From NCBI GenBank assembly GCA_003427395.1, contig BFEA01000196.1, positions 1,959,199-2,003,226 on the forward strand: 44,028 bases of DNA. Direction: 5' to 3'. The position numbers were made by a program, and so were the translations under genes. The notes below the pieces were generated by a model, which saw only the letters and a list, made by a program, of their open reading frames with translations, ran no database searches and was not told the DNA's origin. Source of the DNA: Chara braunii. Lineage: Eukaryota; Streptophyta; Charophyceae; Charales; Characeae. Shown one piece after another: positions 19,700 through 28,474 of the stretch (the stretch's first letter is position 1; every line of letters starts with the position of its first letter).

Positions 19700-20290
19700 A
19701 CGAAGGATGGAGAGACCAATGAATTAGTTATGAGTTTATCGAGTATTGGAGAGACAATAAAGTTTGTCTCAACATATAAGATAAGTTGATCTAGAGGTCG
19801 TTAAAACACTAACAAAAGAAAAAGGATGATATGGAAGGAGGAAAAATCGATCTCATGTACAAACCCTTTGTGCCATGCGTCCAATCCTGCGGTCAACATT
19901 TTTTAGGGGTGGGCTGAAACAGGGCTCCAAAAGGCAGTACGGAATAGTAGATATGAAAAGTTATTCGGTGCCTGTTCTTGTAAGTCAGGAAGAAAGGGTG
20001 TAATATGAACATGAGAGATAATTAATACGACAAATTAGAAAGAGAATGAGGAATGAACTTTGTCATATCAATAAGAAGACAAAGAAAAATATGATAGTAA
20101 GAGAACTTGAATTTTTAACAGACCAGGAGAAGATCTTAGGGAAGGACTTGATGCGTGAAAAACACGACGTGTATTAACATGGAAGGTTAAATGTGCATAC
20201 GATCAAGATGATCCGCATTCATACTTTACCACATGAACAGTGGAATGTCCGAGGAACTAAGTATCATAACTCAGAAGACCGTTGAAGAGT
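19700..20290 (+). pseudogene. Pre-RT linker of the Ty3/gypsy relic
   Basis: Broken plus-strand frames carry coherent phrases: KKKDDMEGG..IDLMYKPFV, then RQIRKRMRNELCHINKKTKKN, then REL(E)FLTDQEKILGKDLM, then VEYMDEKIRS leading into the RT. This fits the segment between protease and RT of the same polyprotein. Several stops and shifts interrupt it. No separate domain is recognised. Confidence 0.5.
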
Positions 20291-20732
20291 AGTAGAGTAC
20301 ATGGATGAGAAAATTCGTTCGAATGTTGCAGGTTTTTCTAGTGGACCATATGTCTCTCCTTGATTTTACTTTGTGAAACCGAATGAAGTCCTTAGGTGGG
20401 TACAAGATCTGCAGAGATTGAATGCAGTGACAATAAGAGATGTTGGGGGACTGCCCAATGCCAGCCAATTATCAGAATATTGCGCTGGGAGGTCCATTGT
20501 AACTCTCATTGATCTTTACTCAGGGCACAACCAATTTCCGGTTTATCCTGCAGATCGTCATATAAAGGCAATGCATATGCCTAGAGGATTAATACATATA
20601 AATGTTGCATCTCAAGAGTGGACCAACGCTGTTGCAATGGTGCAACGCAGCATGATCCGAGTAATGCAGTCAATCAACCCTCAAATTACCGAGTCGTATA
20701 TCGATGACCTGAAGGTGGGCGATACCAGCTAG
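20290..20732 (+). pseudogene. Ty3/gypsy reverse transcriptase (N-terminal half) remnant
   Basis: RT copies element RNA into cDNA. The frame runs GFSSGPYVSP, stop, FYFVKPNEVLRWVQDLQRLN, then LIDLYSGHNQFPV (motif A with its catalytic Asp), RHIKAMHMPRGLIHINVA, QEWTNAVAMVQRSM, and YIDD at 20697-20708 (motif C, both Asp kept). The stop before FYF stands where this family has Trp (TGG to TGA), and QEW stands for the usual QGW. From an internal ATG the frame is open for 119 codons (20373-20732). It ends just after YIDDLKVGD, where the element is cut off. The polymerase thumb, RNase H and integrase are missing. Confidence 0.9.
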
Positions 20733-20888
20733 GGGACAACCGGTAGCATCCGGGACCATGCCAACATGACCAATCTCTATGCCTCCCCTCAGGTCCCCTC
20801 CCCTACGAACATCAACAGACTCTGCTCAATGCCGATCCGGGCCGGAAGATCCATTCTCGTTGCATCGTTGAGAGAGAGAGAAAGGACG

Positions 20889-20923
<35 letters not shown>

Positions 20924-21155
20924 CCTTCCCCCGCCTCGACTTTACATTTTCGGAGCCGATTTTTTTTTTTTTTTTTTTTTCCGCACCCATTTTTTTGGTT
21001 TTTTTTTTTTTTGCGCCCTGTTTTTTTGGGACTACCGGTCGCCGATCGGTGGGTACCCTGCTCGACGCGGCGCGTTAACGGCTGCGTCAGATTTTCCAAG
21101 CAGGGCGAGGTACTGGTGGTTTAACAGGAATCTTCCATGTCATCATGGAACATAT
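20733..21155. other. Breakpoint, CT microsatellite and T runs; no gene
   Basis: Starts at the truncation of the RT. It contains a GA run (about 20871-20881), a (CT)n array (20891-20921) and T runs near 20960-21030. The ORFs over it are low-complexity. No gene was recognised. Confidence 0.6.
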
Positions 21156-21291
21156 CTTTCTTTTCACTACCTAGCACTACTCCTAAGGCTATACACAGGA
21201 CCCCTGCAAGCATAGCTTTCTACCTTTCTTTTCACTACCTACCACTACTCCTAAGGCTATACACGGGACCCCTGCAAGCATAGATTTCTAC
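21156..21291. repeat. 68-bp tandem duplication, also found dispersed
   Basis: Two copies (starts 21156 and 21224) of a unit containing TTTCTTTTCACTACCTA, CACTACTCCTAAGGCTATAC and CCCCTGCAAGCATAG. A third, diverged copy lies at about 32235-32290, inside the probable SINE at 32148-32650, so this is a dispersed repeat module. Confidence 0.85.
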
Positions 21292-21569
21292 CTCTCTTGT
21301 CAATTATCACACCATAGACTCTGCTGTATGTATGGTTCGTGACGGGGCGCTGATGATGTGTGATGTGGTATAGAATCTATAGATTGACTCTTGGGGGCCG
21401 AAATGGAGACGGACTGAATGCTCTCGGCGGGATCCGGAGGGGTTTGGCAACCTCCGCCCCGCTAGGGGGCAGGGTGAATCAGTGAGTGCGGAAGGGGGAC
21501 CGATTGTCCGCCAGCTCTCGATTTCAACGAGAGTTGGGCACACGGGGGGGACGGGGCCCTTTTTTGGGA

Positions 21570-21697
21570 CCCGCCCGCAAAAGGGAAAACAAATTTACAG
21601 CGTCCCACGACTCTCCCAGATTCCCAGAATGGGCCCGCCCGCAAAAGGGAAAACAAATTTTCAGTGTCCCAGGACTTTCCCAGATTCCCAGAATTCC
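21570..21697. repeat. 64-bp tandem duplication
   Basis: Two copies (starts 21570 and 21634) beginning CCCGCCCGCAAAAGGGAAAA and ending TCCCAGATTCCCAGAAT. The surrounding 21300-22100 has only short ORFs without domains. Confidence 0.9.
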
Positions 21698-22100
21698 CAG
21701 ACGCGCCAGTAGCGAGTGCCGTGCCGAGAGGAAAATGGCAGTAGCAAGTAGCAGGAGGACGGATGGCTAACGACAACGGTATACTGTTGCAACGACGTTG
21801 AGGAGAAACAGATGCGTACGAGCGGGTGGGTATGGTATGTTTATGTTCTGCTGTGCCAAGTTTAGAGGGTGCGCAGTTCGCTCGAATATTGGGTCGAAAA
21901 ATTGTTGTTGTCGGTGGACCAGCACTCTTCGTGGGAGCGGCAGGTTGGCGGGCGTTCGCTCTCTGTGAGAACCAAGCGGGGCTCATCTAGGGTAAGCTGG
22001 TATACGCTGCATGCAAGCTGCTCTCTGATATCTTACTCGTTTCCTAAAATCTTTCATCTCAATCATTTCGTGGAAATCTTGATCCTCTCTGTGTCTCTTT

Positions 22101-22106
<6 letters not shown>

Positions 22107-22184
<78 letters not shown>

Positions 22185-22185
22185 N

Positions 22186-22267
<82 letters not shown>
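22107..22267. repeat. Long (CT)n microsatellite containing an N
   Basis: Nearly pure CT dinucleotides for about 160 bases with one N at 22185. The N probably marks an unresolved length or join, so the true array may be longer. Poly(Glu-Arg) and poly(Ser-Leu) ORFs here are artefacts. Confidence 0.97.
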
Positions 22268-22272
<5 letters not shown>

Positions 22273-22704
22273 ATGAGTGTGTGATTGTACATGCATGTGT
22301 GTCAGTCTCCACGTAAGTTTCTCTCTCGTGGGGGTCGTAAGTACAGTGGACTGGGGTTGAAGTTCCTGGTATTTCCAGGAGGGTACCATAGAGTGGAGAG
22401 AGAATCCATCGCTCAGCGAATCCGGTCAAGCAGTGGAAGCTGGTGAGACTTTTTTTTTTTTTTTTTTTTTTTCTCATCGTCTGTTTTTACGGAAGCTGGT
22501 GAGACCGCGATTTTGTTCATCTTCCTCCCCTCGGAATCCTGTCTATGCAATGGACCCTCCGTCTCCTCCTTCATTCTCCTCCTCCTAACGGATGCTCGGA
22601 CTCTCATAGCAATCTGGTCGTGTATGGAGCTCGGCGACACAGGCGACGACAGAACCTCGTTGGTGCTGTGCTGCAGGCGTATTGTGGACCGGACAGAAAT
22701 TGGG

Positions 22705-22818
22705 GACTACCGTCTTCCCCGAACATAACGCACCCTAAAAATGAACGTATACAAGCTATATTTCCGGCCAGATGCAGCCAAAGTAAGGGTGTGTTGTGTT
22801 CGGGGGAAGACGGTAGTC
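22705..22818. mobile_element. 114-bp MITE with pogo/mariner-like ends (copy 1)
   Basis: Terminal inverted repeats of about 32 bases: GACTACCGTCTTCCCCGAAC at the left end, and the complement of GTTCGGGGGAAGACGGTAGTC at the right. A TA lies at each terminus (22708-22709 and 22814-22815), as expected for Tc1/mariner/pogo-type insertion. The interior is unrelated to copy 2 at 24121-24241, while the ends match it. Confidence 0.75.
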
Positions 22819-22916
22819 ACTGTTGGCAAACAATTAAGACAGTGTGTCCCCGTCCCCCCCTTCGGTTGACAAATAGTTGAGATAGTTTCCTCTCCCCCCC
22901 CCCCCCCCTTCTCTCT

Positions 22917-23170
22917 TTCATTTGACCAATAGTGGACGTAGTTTCCTTTCTTCTGTTTTTTTTTTTTGTGGTTTTCACTTCTTTTGACCAGTAGTTGACA
23001 TAGTTTTTGTGGTTTTCACTTCTTTTGACCAGTAGTTGACGTAGTTTTTGTGGTTTTCACTTCTTTTGACCAGTAGTTGACATAGTTTTCTTTCTTTTCT
23101 GTTTTTTTCTTTGGGTCACTTCTTTTGACCAGTAGTTGACATAGTTTTCTTTCTTTTCTGTTTTTTTTTT
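22917..23170. repeat. 41-bp tandem repeat with longer variants
   Basis: The unit GTGGTTTTCACTTC...TTTTGACCAGTAGTTGACATAG repeats at starts 22968, 23009 and 23050. Two longer variants follow with an extra TTTCTTTTCTG spacer, to about 23170. A weaker relative (TTTGACCAATAGTGGACG) precedes it near 22921. Confidence 0.9.
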
Positions 23171-23174
23171 TGGG

Positions 23175-23512
23175 TTTTAAATGTGCTGGATGATTCTGGA
23201 TCTGATGTTGTCCTTAGAAAGATGAGTACATGGATCAGGGATGCAAATCATGCAATCTAACGAACGAGCTTTGCTTTCGGCATTTCGAGAGGGGGATTCC
23301 GACTTTTAGGGGCAGGCCGCACTGGTGCTATATGTCCATTCTAGGGAAAACAAGAACCTGGCCGTTATTACGTCCAGATTCATGCTTTTGAACATATGGA
23401 AAATGGTACCAGTCGAGCCTGTCACGTGGTGATCTGCGGTGGTAGCCTGTGAGGCGGCGGCTTCGCAGAGACGGAACTTCTGCTCTATGGCCCGGTAGAG
23501 GTGGTCGGAAAT
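23175..23512. other. No recognisable gene
   Basis: Short ORFs on both strands without domains lie before the inverted repeat at 23513. Confidence 0.4.
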
Positions 23513-23646
23513 TGGGCCTCACTCCACTACTTTCGACGTGCGCAAAAGACAAATCATGGCTTTGTATCTGTCCATGTTCTAGCGTAAGATTCACTCTCGT
23601 CTTGCACATATCGAAAGTAGTGCAGCGAGGCCCGTTGTCTGCGAAT
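23513..23646. repeat. 36-bp inverted repeat, possible foldback
   Basis: Left arm (about 23513-23550) GGGCCTCACTCCACTACTTT and right arm (about 23612-23646), the complement of a near-identical string. About 60 unpaired bases lie between. No further outward pairing was seen. Confidence 0.6.
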
Positions 23647-23859
23647 AAACGCTCAGGAATTCTCTCTCGTTGTATGATCATTGTGTGGTTGTCGTCTCTT
23701 TTTGTTGTGGAGATGGTTTCAATTTGCAAATTGTCTGGGATTGTGTGGTGGTGGGATTTGCCGAGATGCATCTCGGAAATTGTCTGTGATTGTGTGGTTG
23801 TGCGCTCGTTGATTGCCGCGGCCGTAATCGCAGATTTTCGCGATGATCATCAGATATAT

Positions 23860-24100
23860 TTTCTGTGATTGTCTTATGATTGTCTTATTGTTGAGATGAT
23901 TAGAAATCGTTGATGGGCATACTCACAGATATGTCCGATGGTCCGATATCATCTGTGATTGTGTGATTAATGAGATGGGTAGAAATCGTTAGATGGGTAC
24001 AATAACGATCATAGATTGATAAGATGTTCCGATATTCTATTCTGTGATTGTGTGATTGTTGAGATCATAACTTGTTGAGGGCTATTGATAATCACAGATT
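23860..24100. repeat. Degenerate ~85-bp tandem repeat
   Basis: About three imperfect copies of a unit containing CTGTGATTGTGTGATT, GAGATGGGTAGAAATCGTT and a CAGATATGTCCGATG-like part. Related CTGTGATTGTGTGG strings extend upstream to about 23740. Confidence 0.6.
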
Positions 24101-24120
24101 GGTGCGATGCTCACACTAAC

Positions 24121-24241
24121 CTACTACCTTCAGTCTTCCCCCGAATACAACGCACGGTCATCATAGCTGAATTTGGGCTATCGTTCAGTCTAAATTCAGC
24201 TATAATGACCGTGCGTTGTATTCGGGGGAAGACTGTAGTAG
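24121..24241. mobile_element. 121-bp MITE with pogo/mariner-like ends (copy 2)
   Basis: Near-perfect hairpin with about 50-bp arms and a loop of about 17 bases. The left arm reads CAGTCTTCCCCCGAATACAA, then CGCACGGTCAT; the right arm is its complement ending CTGTAGTAG. The left end has an extra CTT. The terminal 30 bases match copy 1 at 22705-22818. The start CAGTC with a CCCCGAATA(C/T)AACG continuation and an adjacent TA recalls pogo-type ends. Confidence 0.8.
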
Positions 24242-24249
24242 CAGGACTA

Positions 24250-24998
24250 ATCTTCTTCTGAAGATTGAAGGAGTTCGTCCACAGCCATAAGCTTAGGCCC
24301 ATAAGTTAAAAGATAGTATGCCCTGGACGTTCACACACCACGGCATCTGCTGCGCGAGAGCCTCTTGATGGAAACACGCTTCCTCCGTTGGATAAGGTCT
24401 TTCATATGGGCCGTTTCGCAAACGCAGACCGTTTGATTCATCGGCACGTCTTGCACTCTTTGACTTGACTCCCGCTTGATGAAAGTCGCCCCCAGGCAGA
24501 CTACTTAGTTTTTCTGCGTTTGTGGGGAATAATAGTGGCTGTGGGCGTGTTGATGGGATGTTAACGATCGGCGATGAAAGGCCGTTGAAAGAAGGAAACG
24601 ATGATGGATGGGAAGTTGACAATGGGCGGCGGCGGGTTCCCAATCGTTGATCGGTTGTTCGCGTTAATCTGTGCCTTCGTTAATCGATGGCATCCAGTCG
24701 ACGATGGGATGGCGCTCGATCGCCGCTTAAAACAACTGCACTGTTTTTAGATTGCCTCTCTTCAACGATGGGGGGCTTACATCCGATCGTATACAGATAC
24801 AGCCTAACGACGGTTAACTGCTGTTCGATTGCATCTGATCAACGGCAGTGTCGTTGGATTGCATCTGGTTAACGGCGCTTAACTGTTGTTAGACTGCATC
24901 TGTTCAACAATGGGTTGTTGTGTTTTTTTTTTAAGATGGGGTGTTTAGATCCGATCGTATACACTTAACCGATACAGTCTGACGACAGTTGAATACTT
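24250..24998. other. No recognisable gene; loose internal repetition
   Basis: From about 24740 phrases such as GGTTAACTGCTGTTCGATTGCATCTG recur imperfectly three or four times, together with GATCCGATCGTATACA-like strings (about 24785 and 24948). The ORF at 24293-24643 (minus) shows no domain. Confidence 0.4.
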
Positions 24999-25090
24999 CT
25001 TAACTGTAGTTAGACTGTCTATTGTAGTGAAGGATAGGATGAAAACTCTTAACTGTAGTTAGACTGTCTATAGTAGTGAAGGATAGGATG
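24999..25090. repeat. 49-bp tandem duplication
   Basis: Two copies (starts 24999 and 25048) of CTTAACTGTAGTTAGACTGT followed by CTAT(T/A)GTAGTGAAGGATAGG. This is the youngest-looking part of a wider, more decayed repeat field that begins near 24740. Confidence 0.85.
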
Positions 25091-25390
25091 TTTACGATTC
25101 GGATTGAAGCTTCGCTGTCGTTATATTGGATCTGTTCAACGATGGGATGTGTACAATCGGCGTGTCCAAGCTTCTGCGTGGACCCCCCGGAGGAAGTGCT
25201 GTGAAGGCCACGTGAGCGCGATCGGGTTGCCATTCTGATCGGCTGTTTTCGATCGAGTTCACCGAAGATTTACTGTCGTTCGTTTCTAAACGATCTGAAT
25301 TTCTTTTTGGGCGCTCTGTGAGAATCTCCGCGCGCGTCGTTTGGTAGGAACTCGTTCAAGTATTATGTTCTATTATGGCTTTCCCAGTCC

Positions 25391-25727
25391 TGACACGTAC
25401 GCGCACGGGGTTCAACCTCCTGATGATGAGTCTGTGAAAGTCCGACGAAACAGTCTGGTACAGTCGTGCTTTTTTGTGGAGTTGGTTATAATAACGAAGA
25501 TGACAACACACACACGAGGTGCAACCTCCTGATGAGTCGTTGAGAGTTCGACGAAATAAACAGTAGTTCGACGAAACAGTTTGGCACAGTGTGGGGTTGT
25601 GTACTATAGCGAACGTGACAATTCGCACACGGGGTTCAACCTCCTGATGAGTTGGTGAGAGTCCGACAAAACAGTGTGGCGCAGTGACTGTCATGCTTCT
25701 CTTGTGGAGTTGTCTTTAGCGAACATG
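25391..25727 (+). repeat. Three tandem ~110-117-bp units with hammerhead-like core
   Basis: Three direct copies (about 25391-25500, 25501-25617, 25618-25727). Each has GACA...CAC, then GGGGTTCAACCTC or GAGGTGCAACCTC (a 5-bp hairpin), then CTGATGA (25529-25535 and 25644-25650; copy 1 has an extra ATG), then a short hairpin of GTC...GAC type, then GAAA (AAAA in copy 3) and ACAGT. CTGATGA, helix II and GAAA are the conserved core of the hammerhead self-cleaving ribozyme. In copy 3, ACAGT (25671-25675) can pair with ACTGT (25687-25691), followed by C. The helix I geometry is not canonical, so activity is doubtful. The array ends at a (CA)n tract. Confidence 0.55.
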
Positions 25728-25729
25728 AC

Positions 25730-25785
<56 letters not shown>

Positions 25786-25797
25786 GGGGGGGGGGGG

Positions 25798-25842
<45 letters not shown>
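25728..25842. repeat. Compound (CA)n-(G)n-(GA)n microsatellite
   Basis: CA dinucleotides (about 25730-25784), an uninterrupted G run (25785-25800) and a GA run (25801-25840). It begins exactly where the last unit of the preceding tandem array reads GACAACACAC, so the CA array may have grown from that unit's own end. Confidence 0.97.
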
Positions 25843-25844
<2 letters not shown>

Positions 25845-25849
25845 GGTGT

Positions 25850-27107
25850 GGGTGGTTATTTTTCTGACCTCTGTGGTGACGCTGGTGAGTGTGATGTATG
25901 CGCTGTTTGGGGGAAAAAAAAAAAAACAGGAGAAAATATAAAAAAATAGAAAACAGGAAAAAATATTGCAAGGCCCACATGCAGTTTGCTGGTCGGAATA
26001 ACTTGCGAAAAGGAGCCAAAGGCTCTTCCGCCGTCCATAGTGCAGCCTGCGCCGCTGCGCTCATACCTTGCAGTGGTGCCTTCCCAGGTTCATTGCACTC
26101 GACTCGTTCGCCCCTGCACACGAACTTTCATACACATTTCCTGTTCTGTCCTTCCCTTCCCCTCCCGCACTTGGTTTGGACGGGAGGGGATTAGGAATCA
26201 AGTTGGTGTGTTACTCTTGAGAGTGTTTTGAGACGTGCACGCACACGTTCACGTAGCAGACTTGGCTGGAAAATCCCCTCCCGCACTTGGTTTGGAAAAT
26301 CCCCTCCCGTCTGCACGGGAGACCCACCTTTGCAAACGTGACCCCTCTCGTGCTTTTTTTAAGTTTTGGGCCCCCCCATGCGATCACGATCAGGACACTG
26401 TAAACGTGACCCCTTCTGCATGGGAGACCCACCCTTGCAAGCGTGACCCCCTTCAGGCTTTTTGCACTGGTAGGTCTCAGAGAAAAATATTGCTTCCACT
26501 AGGTCACGTTTGCAAGGGTGTCACAGACAAGATTCTCTGCCACGAGGGTTATGCTTGCTTGGACAGAGGGTGGCCAACCCGGCCAAGGGTGTCCATCCTG
26601 GCAGAGGTAACGTGACCCCCACTTTGATATTATTTTCCCGTTCATCGGGCCCCCCCTTGCTTGCTTACCGTTAATGTCGTGTTCCTCGAAGTTGCCCACC
26701 AAAGGTCCACAAACATAGCTGGGGCCAAGACCCTCTGACCCAGTACCAACGGACACACTGTAATTAGTCCTTGCAAGCGAGACCAAAGAACCAGTACCAA
26801 CCGGCCGAGCTCCGTTGGTACACCCACTCACCGAAGTTCCACAAACAGAGCTGAGACCAAGACCCGCCTGTGCAAATGAGACCAAGAGCCAGTACCAACG
26901 GGCCTAGCTCAGTTGCTACACCCACGAACTGTTGAAATACAGACCTGAGCTCGTACTATAGCAATGGAATCGGACGAGTAAGAGAACTCAGAAGGCCTGG
27001 GGGGCGACACCTCAAGGCCGTTGCTCTTTGAAAAAAGGACCACGACCCGTAATGCTAGAATGATATTGAGGTCAATTTCCCCTTCGGATTTTTTTTTTTT
27101 TTTTTTT
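25850..27107. other. No recognisable gene; imperfect repeats
   Basis: AAAATCCCCTCCCG...CACTTGGTTTGG recurs near 26160-26310. GGGAGACCCACC(T/C)TTGCAA.CGTGACCCC recurs about 90 bases apart (26319 and 26425). GAGACCAA...CCAGTACCAACGG recurs two to three times between 26740 and 26905. The part 25917-25975 is A-rich. None of the ORFs (up to 128 residues, minus strand) shows a domain. Confidence 0.45.
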
Positions 27108-27184
27108 GTGTAATATTTGGGCCAGTACTCTAATGTGTAATATTTGGGCCAGTACTCTAATGTGTAATGTTTGGGCCAGTACTC
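27108..27184. repeat. 27-bp tandem repeat, three copies
   Basis: The unit GTGTAATATTTGGGCCAGTA followed by CTCTAAT starts at 27108, 27135 and 27162, right after a T run (27091-27107). Confidence 0.95.
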
Positions 27185-27551
27185 CGTTTGTGCTCGTCTT
27201 TCTTGACGAGGGGCCATGATTACCTTCTCTGCGTCACTTACCAGTTCTGCTGCAGCGGACAGTAATTCTGCTGCAGTGGGTTATAACTTACAAGCTCCCT
27301 TTTAGCAGAATGAGTGAGGGGCATACCCGGGTCTAGAGCCCGCAGGAAAAGTGTTGGAAAAGTGCTGATTTTTGGAATTCCGTGGAAGGGTCGTTGGAAG
27401 AGTTTGCCTTCGGAAAGACGGGACCCCGCTGGAGAGGCTGGAAAAGGCAGTTTCTCGGAGCTTGGAAAGGTTGGAAATTCAAGAGGGACCAGAACGTGGC
27501 CCCTTTTTCGTTTCACTGCCAGGCCTTTTTTTGTGCCCACGGTCAATATAT
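27185..27551. other. No recognisable gene
   Basis: Holds a short direct repeat (TTCTGCTGCAG at about 27245 and 27267) and overlapping ORFs on both strands (up to 102 residues) without recognised domains. Confidence 0.4.
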
Positions 27552-27925
27552 GGAAAAATTGTTGAAATAACCCTAAAGGTTCTCGGGTATTTCATCACAT
27601 ATCCCTAAACCACAGGGGTATGCCGAAATGCCCCAACTTCTGCATGTGCCCGTCCCGGTCATGACCAACTCCGCCATATGCCGTGGCCCTGCAGGCCAGC
27701 GCATTTCTTTTGCCAACTGCTGGGTCCAGCACCCAGAATTAATGGGGCATATGGACAAGTTGTGCAGGGTCCAGGAGGGGTATCTGCAAAGGATGAGAGG
27801 TCCTATTGGCAAGTGGGGTATTTTGCAAAGTTTATCACCTGTCATAGGGGCATTTCGCCATATCATGCCTTTTAGGGGTATCTAACGACATACCCCGACT
27901 TTCAGGGGCATGTCAACAATTTTCC
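27552..27925. mobile_element. 374-bp MITE-like element with ~90-bp terminal inverted repeats
   Basis: The left end reads GGAAAAATTGTTGAAATAAC, the right end is the complement of GGAAAATTGTTGACATGCCC. Pairing continues through GGGGTATGCCGAAATGCCCC (left, about 27620) and its counterpart near 27845-27897. The unpaired middle (about 27645-27840) contains a short ORF without domains. Arms are about 80-85% complementary by eye, so this is an older insertion than the 22.7 and 24.1 kb MITEs. The target duplication is unclear. Confidence 0.75.
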
Positions 27926-27947
27926 ATTAAATTATTCTAAACCGGGT

Positions 27948-28072
27948 AAACCCCCATGTTATGTTCTGGACGCAGGATTCGTTACATCCAAGGGCAAAGA
28001 GTATGTTAGAATAAACCCCCATGTTATGTTCTGGGCGCTGGATTCCTTACATCCAAGGGCAAAGAGTGTGGC
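27948..28072. repeat. 65-bp tandem duplication
   Basis: Two copies (starts 27948 and 28013) beginning AAACCCCCATGTTATGTTCT and ending TTACATCCAAGGGCAAAGAG. Confidence 0.93.
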
Positions 28073-28205
28073 ACTCGTGTCACACTGTCATGCATCTAAA
28101 GATTCTAAACTAAAGACCTGCTAGTGGGTGTAGGCCCCAGCGCTCAAATATTATGGGGCCCGTCAGTTCAATGATCTCAAGGCTGTCGTGCTTTGGAAGA
28201 AAGAG

Positions 28206-28474
28206 AGTAGTAAAAAATACAAGCAGTAGTGATAGCCCAGACTGCCCACAGTGCCTTGTGCAGAGAAGAACTGGGTGCGGCCATCCGTGAAGGCTGGGTG
28301 GAGAGAGGAGGGGTTAAGCACAGAGATGTGAGCAAATCTTCAGTAGCAAAAAATACAAGCAGTAGTGACAGCCCAGACAGCCCACAGTGCCTGGTGCAGA
28401 GAAGAACTGGGTGCAGCCATCCGTGAAGGCTGGGTGGAGGGAGGAGGGGTTAAGCACAGATGTGAGCAAATCTT
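28206..28474. repeat. 136-bp tandem duplication (module B, first locus)
   Basis: Two copies (starts 28206 and 28342) containing AAAAATACAAGCAGTAGTGA, CAGAGAAGAACTGGGTGC and GGGGTTAAGCACAGA. Diverged relatives at 37712-37950 share ACAAGCAG..TGATAGCC, GGGTTAAGCACA and GCGGATTGGCG, so it is a dispersed module. Confidence 0.9.

Larger units (their letters stand above)
16383..20732 (+). mobile_element. Degenerate Ty3/gypsy-type gag-protease-RT relic, 3' truncated
   Basis: On the plus strand, in order: a gag-like frame, a degenerate zinc knuckle, a long charged linker, a retropepsin-like domain, an inserted hairpin element (19341-19688), a pre-RT linker and an RT up to its catalytic YIDD. The coding text is broken by stops and frameshifts. 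After about 20732 the sequence changes abruptly to unrelated DNA and no RNase H or integrase follows, so the 3' half is missing. No LTR pair was seen. Confidence 0.85.

Noticed and set aside
3010-20732. A single retroelement spanning both pol regions
   Set aside because: The integrase/chromodomain part is on the minus strand and the gag-RT part is on the plus strand over 11 kb away; they are separate insertions.
21983-22477. 164-residue minus-strand ORF rich in Glu-Arg
   Set aside because: It is the CT microsatellite read in one frame; the flanks have no domain.
24121-24241. A microRNA precursor
   Set aside because: The hairpin is near perfect over its whole length and its ends match a second element at 22705-22818, which fits a MITE better than a miRNA gene.
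25391-25727. CRISPR array
   Set aside because: Only three long, tandem, diverged units with no short repeat-spacer pattern, in a eukaryotic context.
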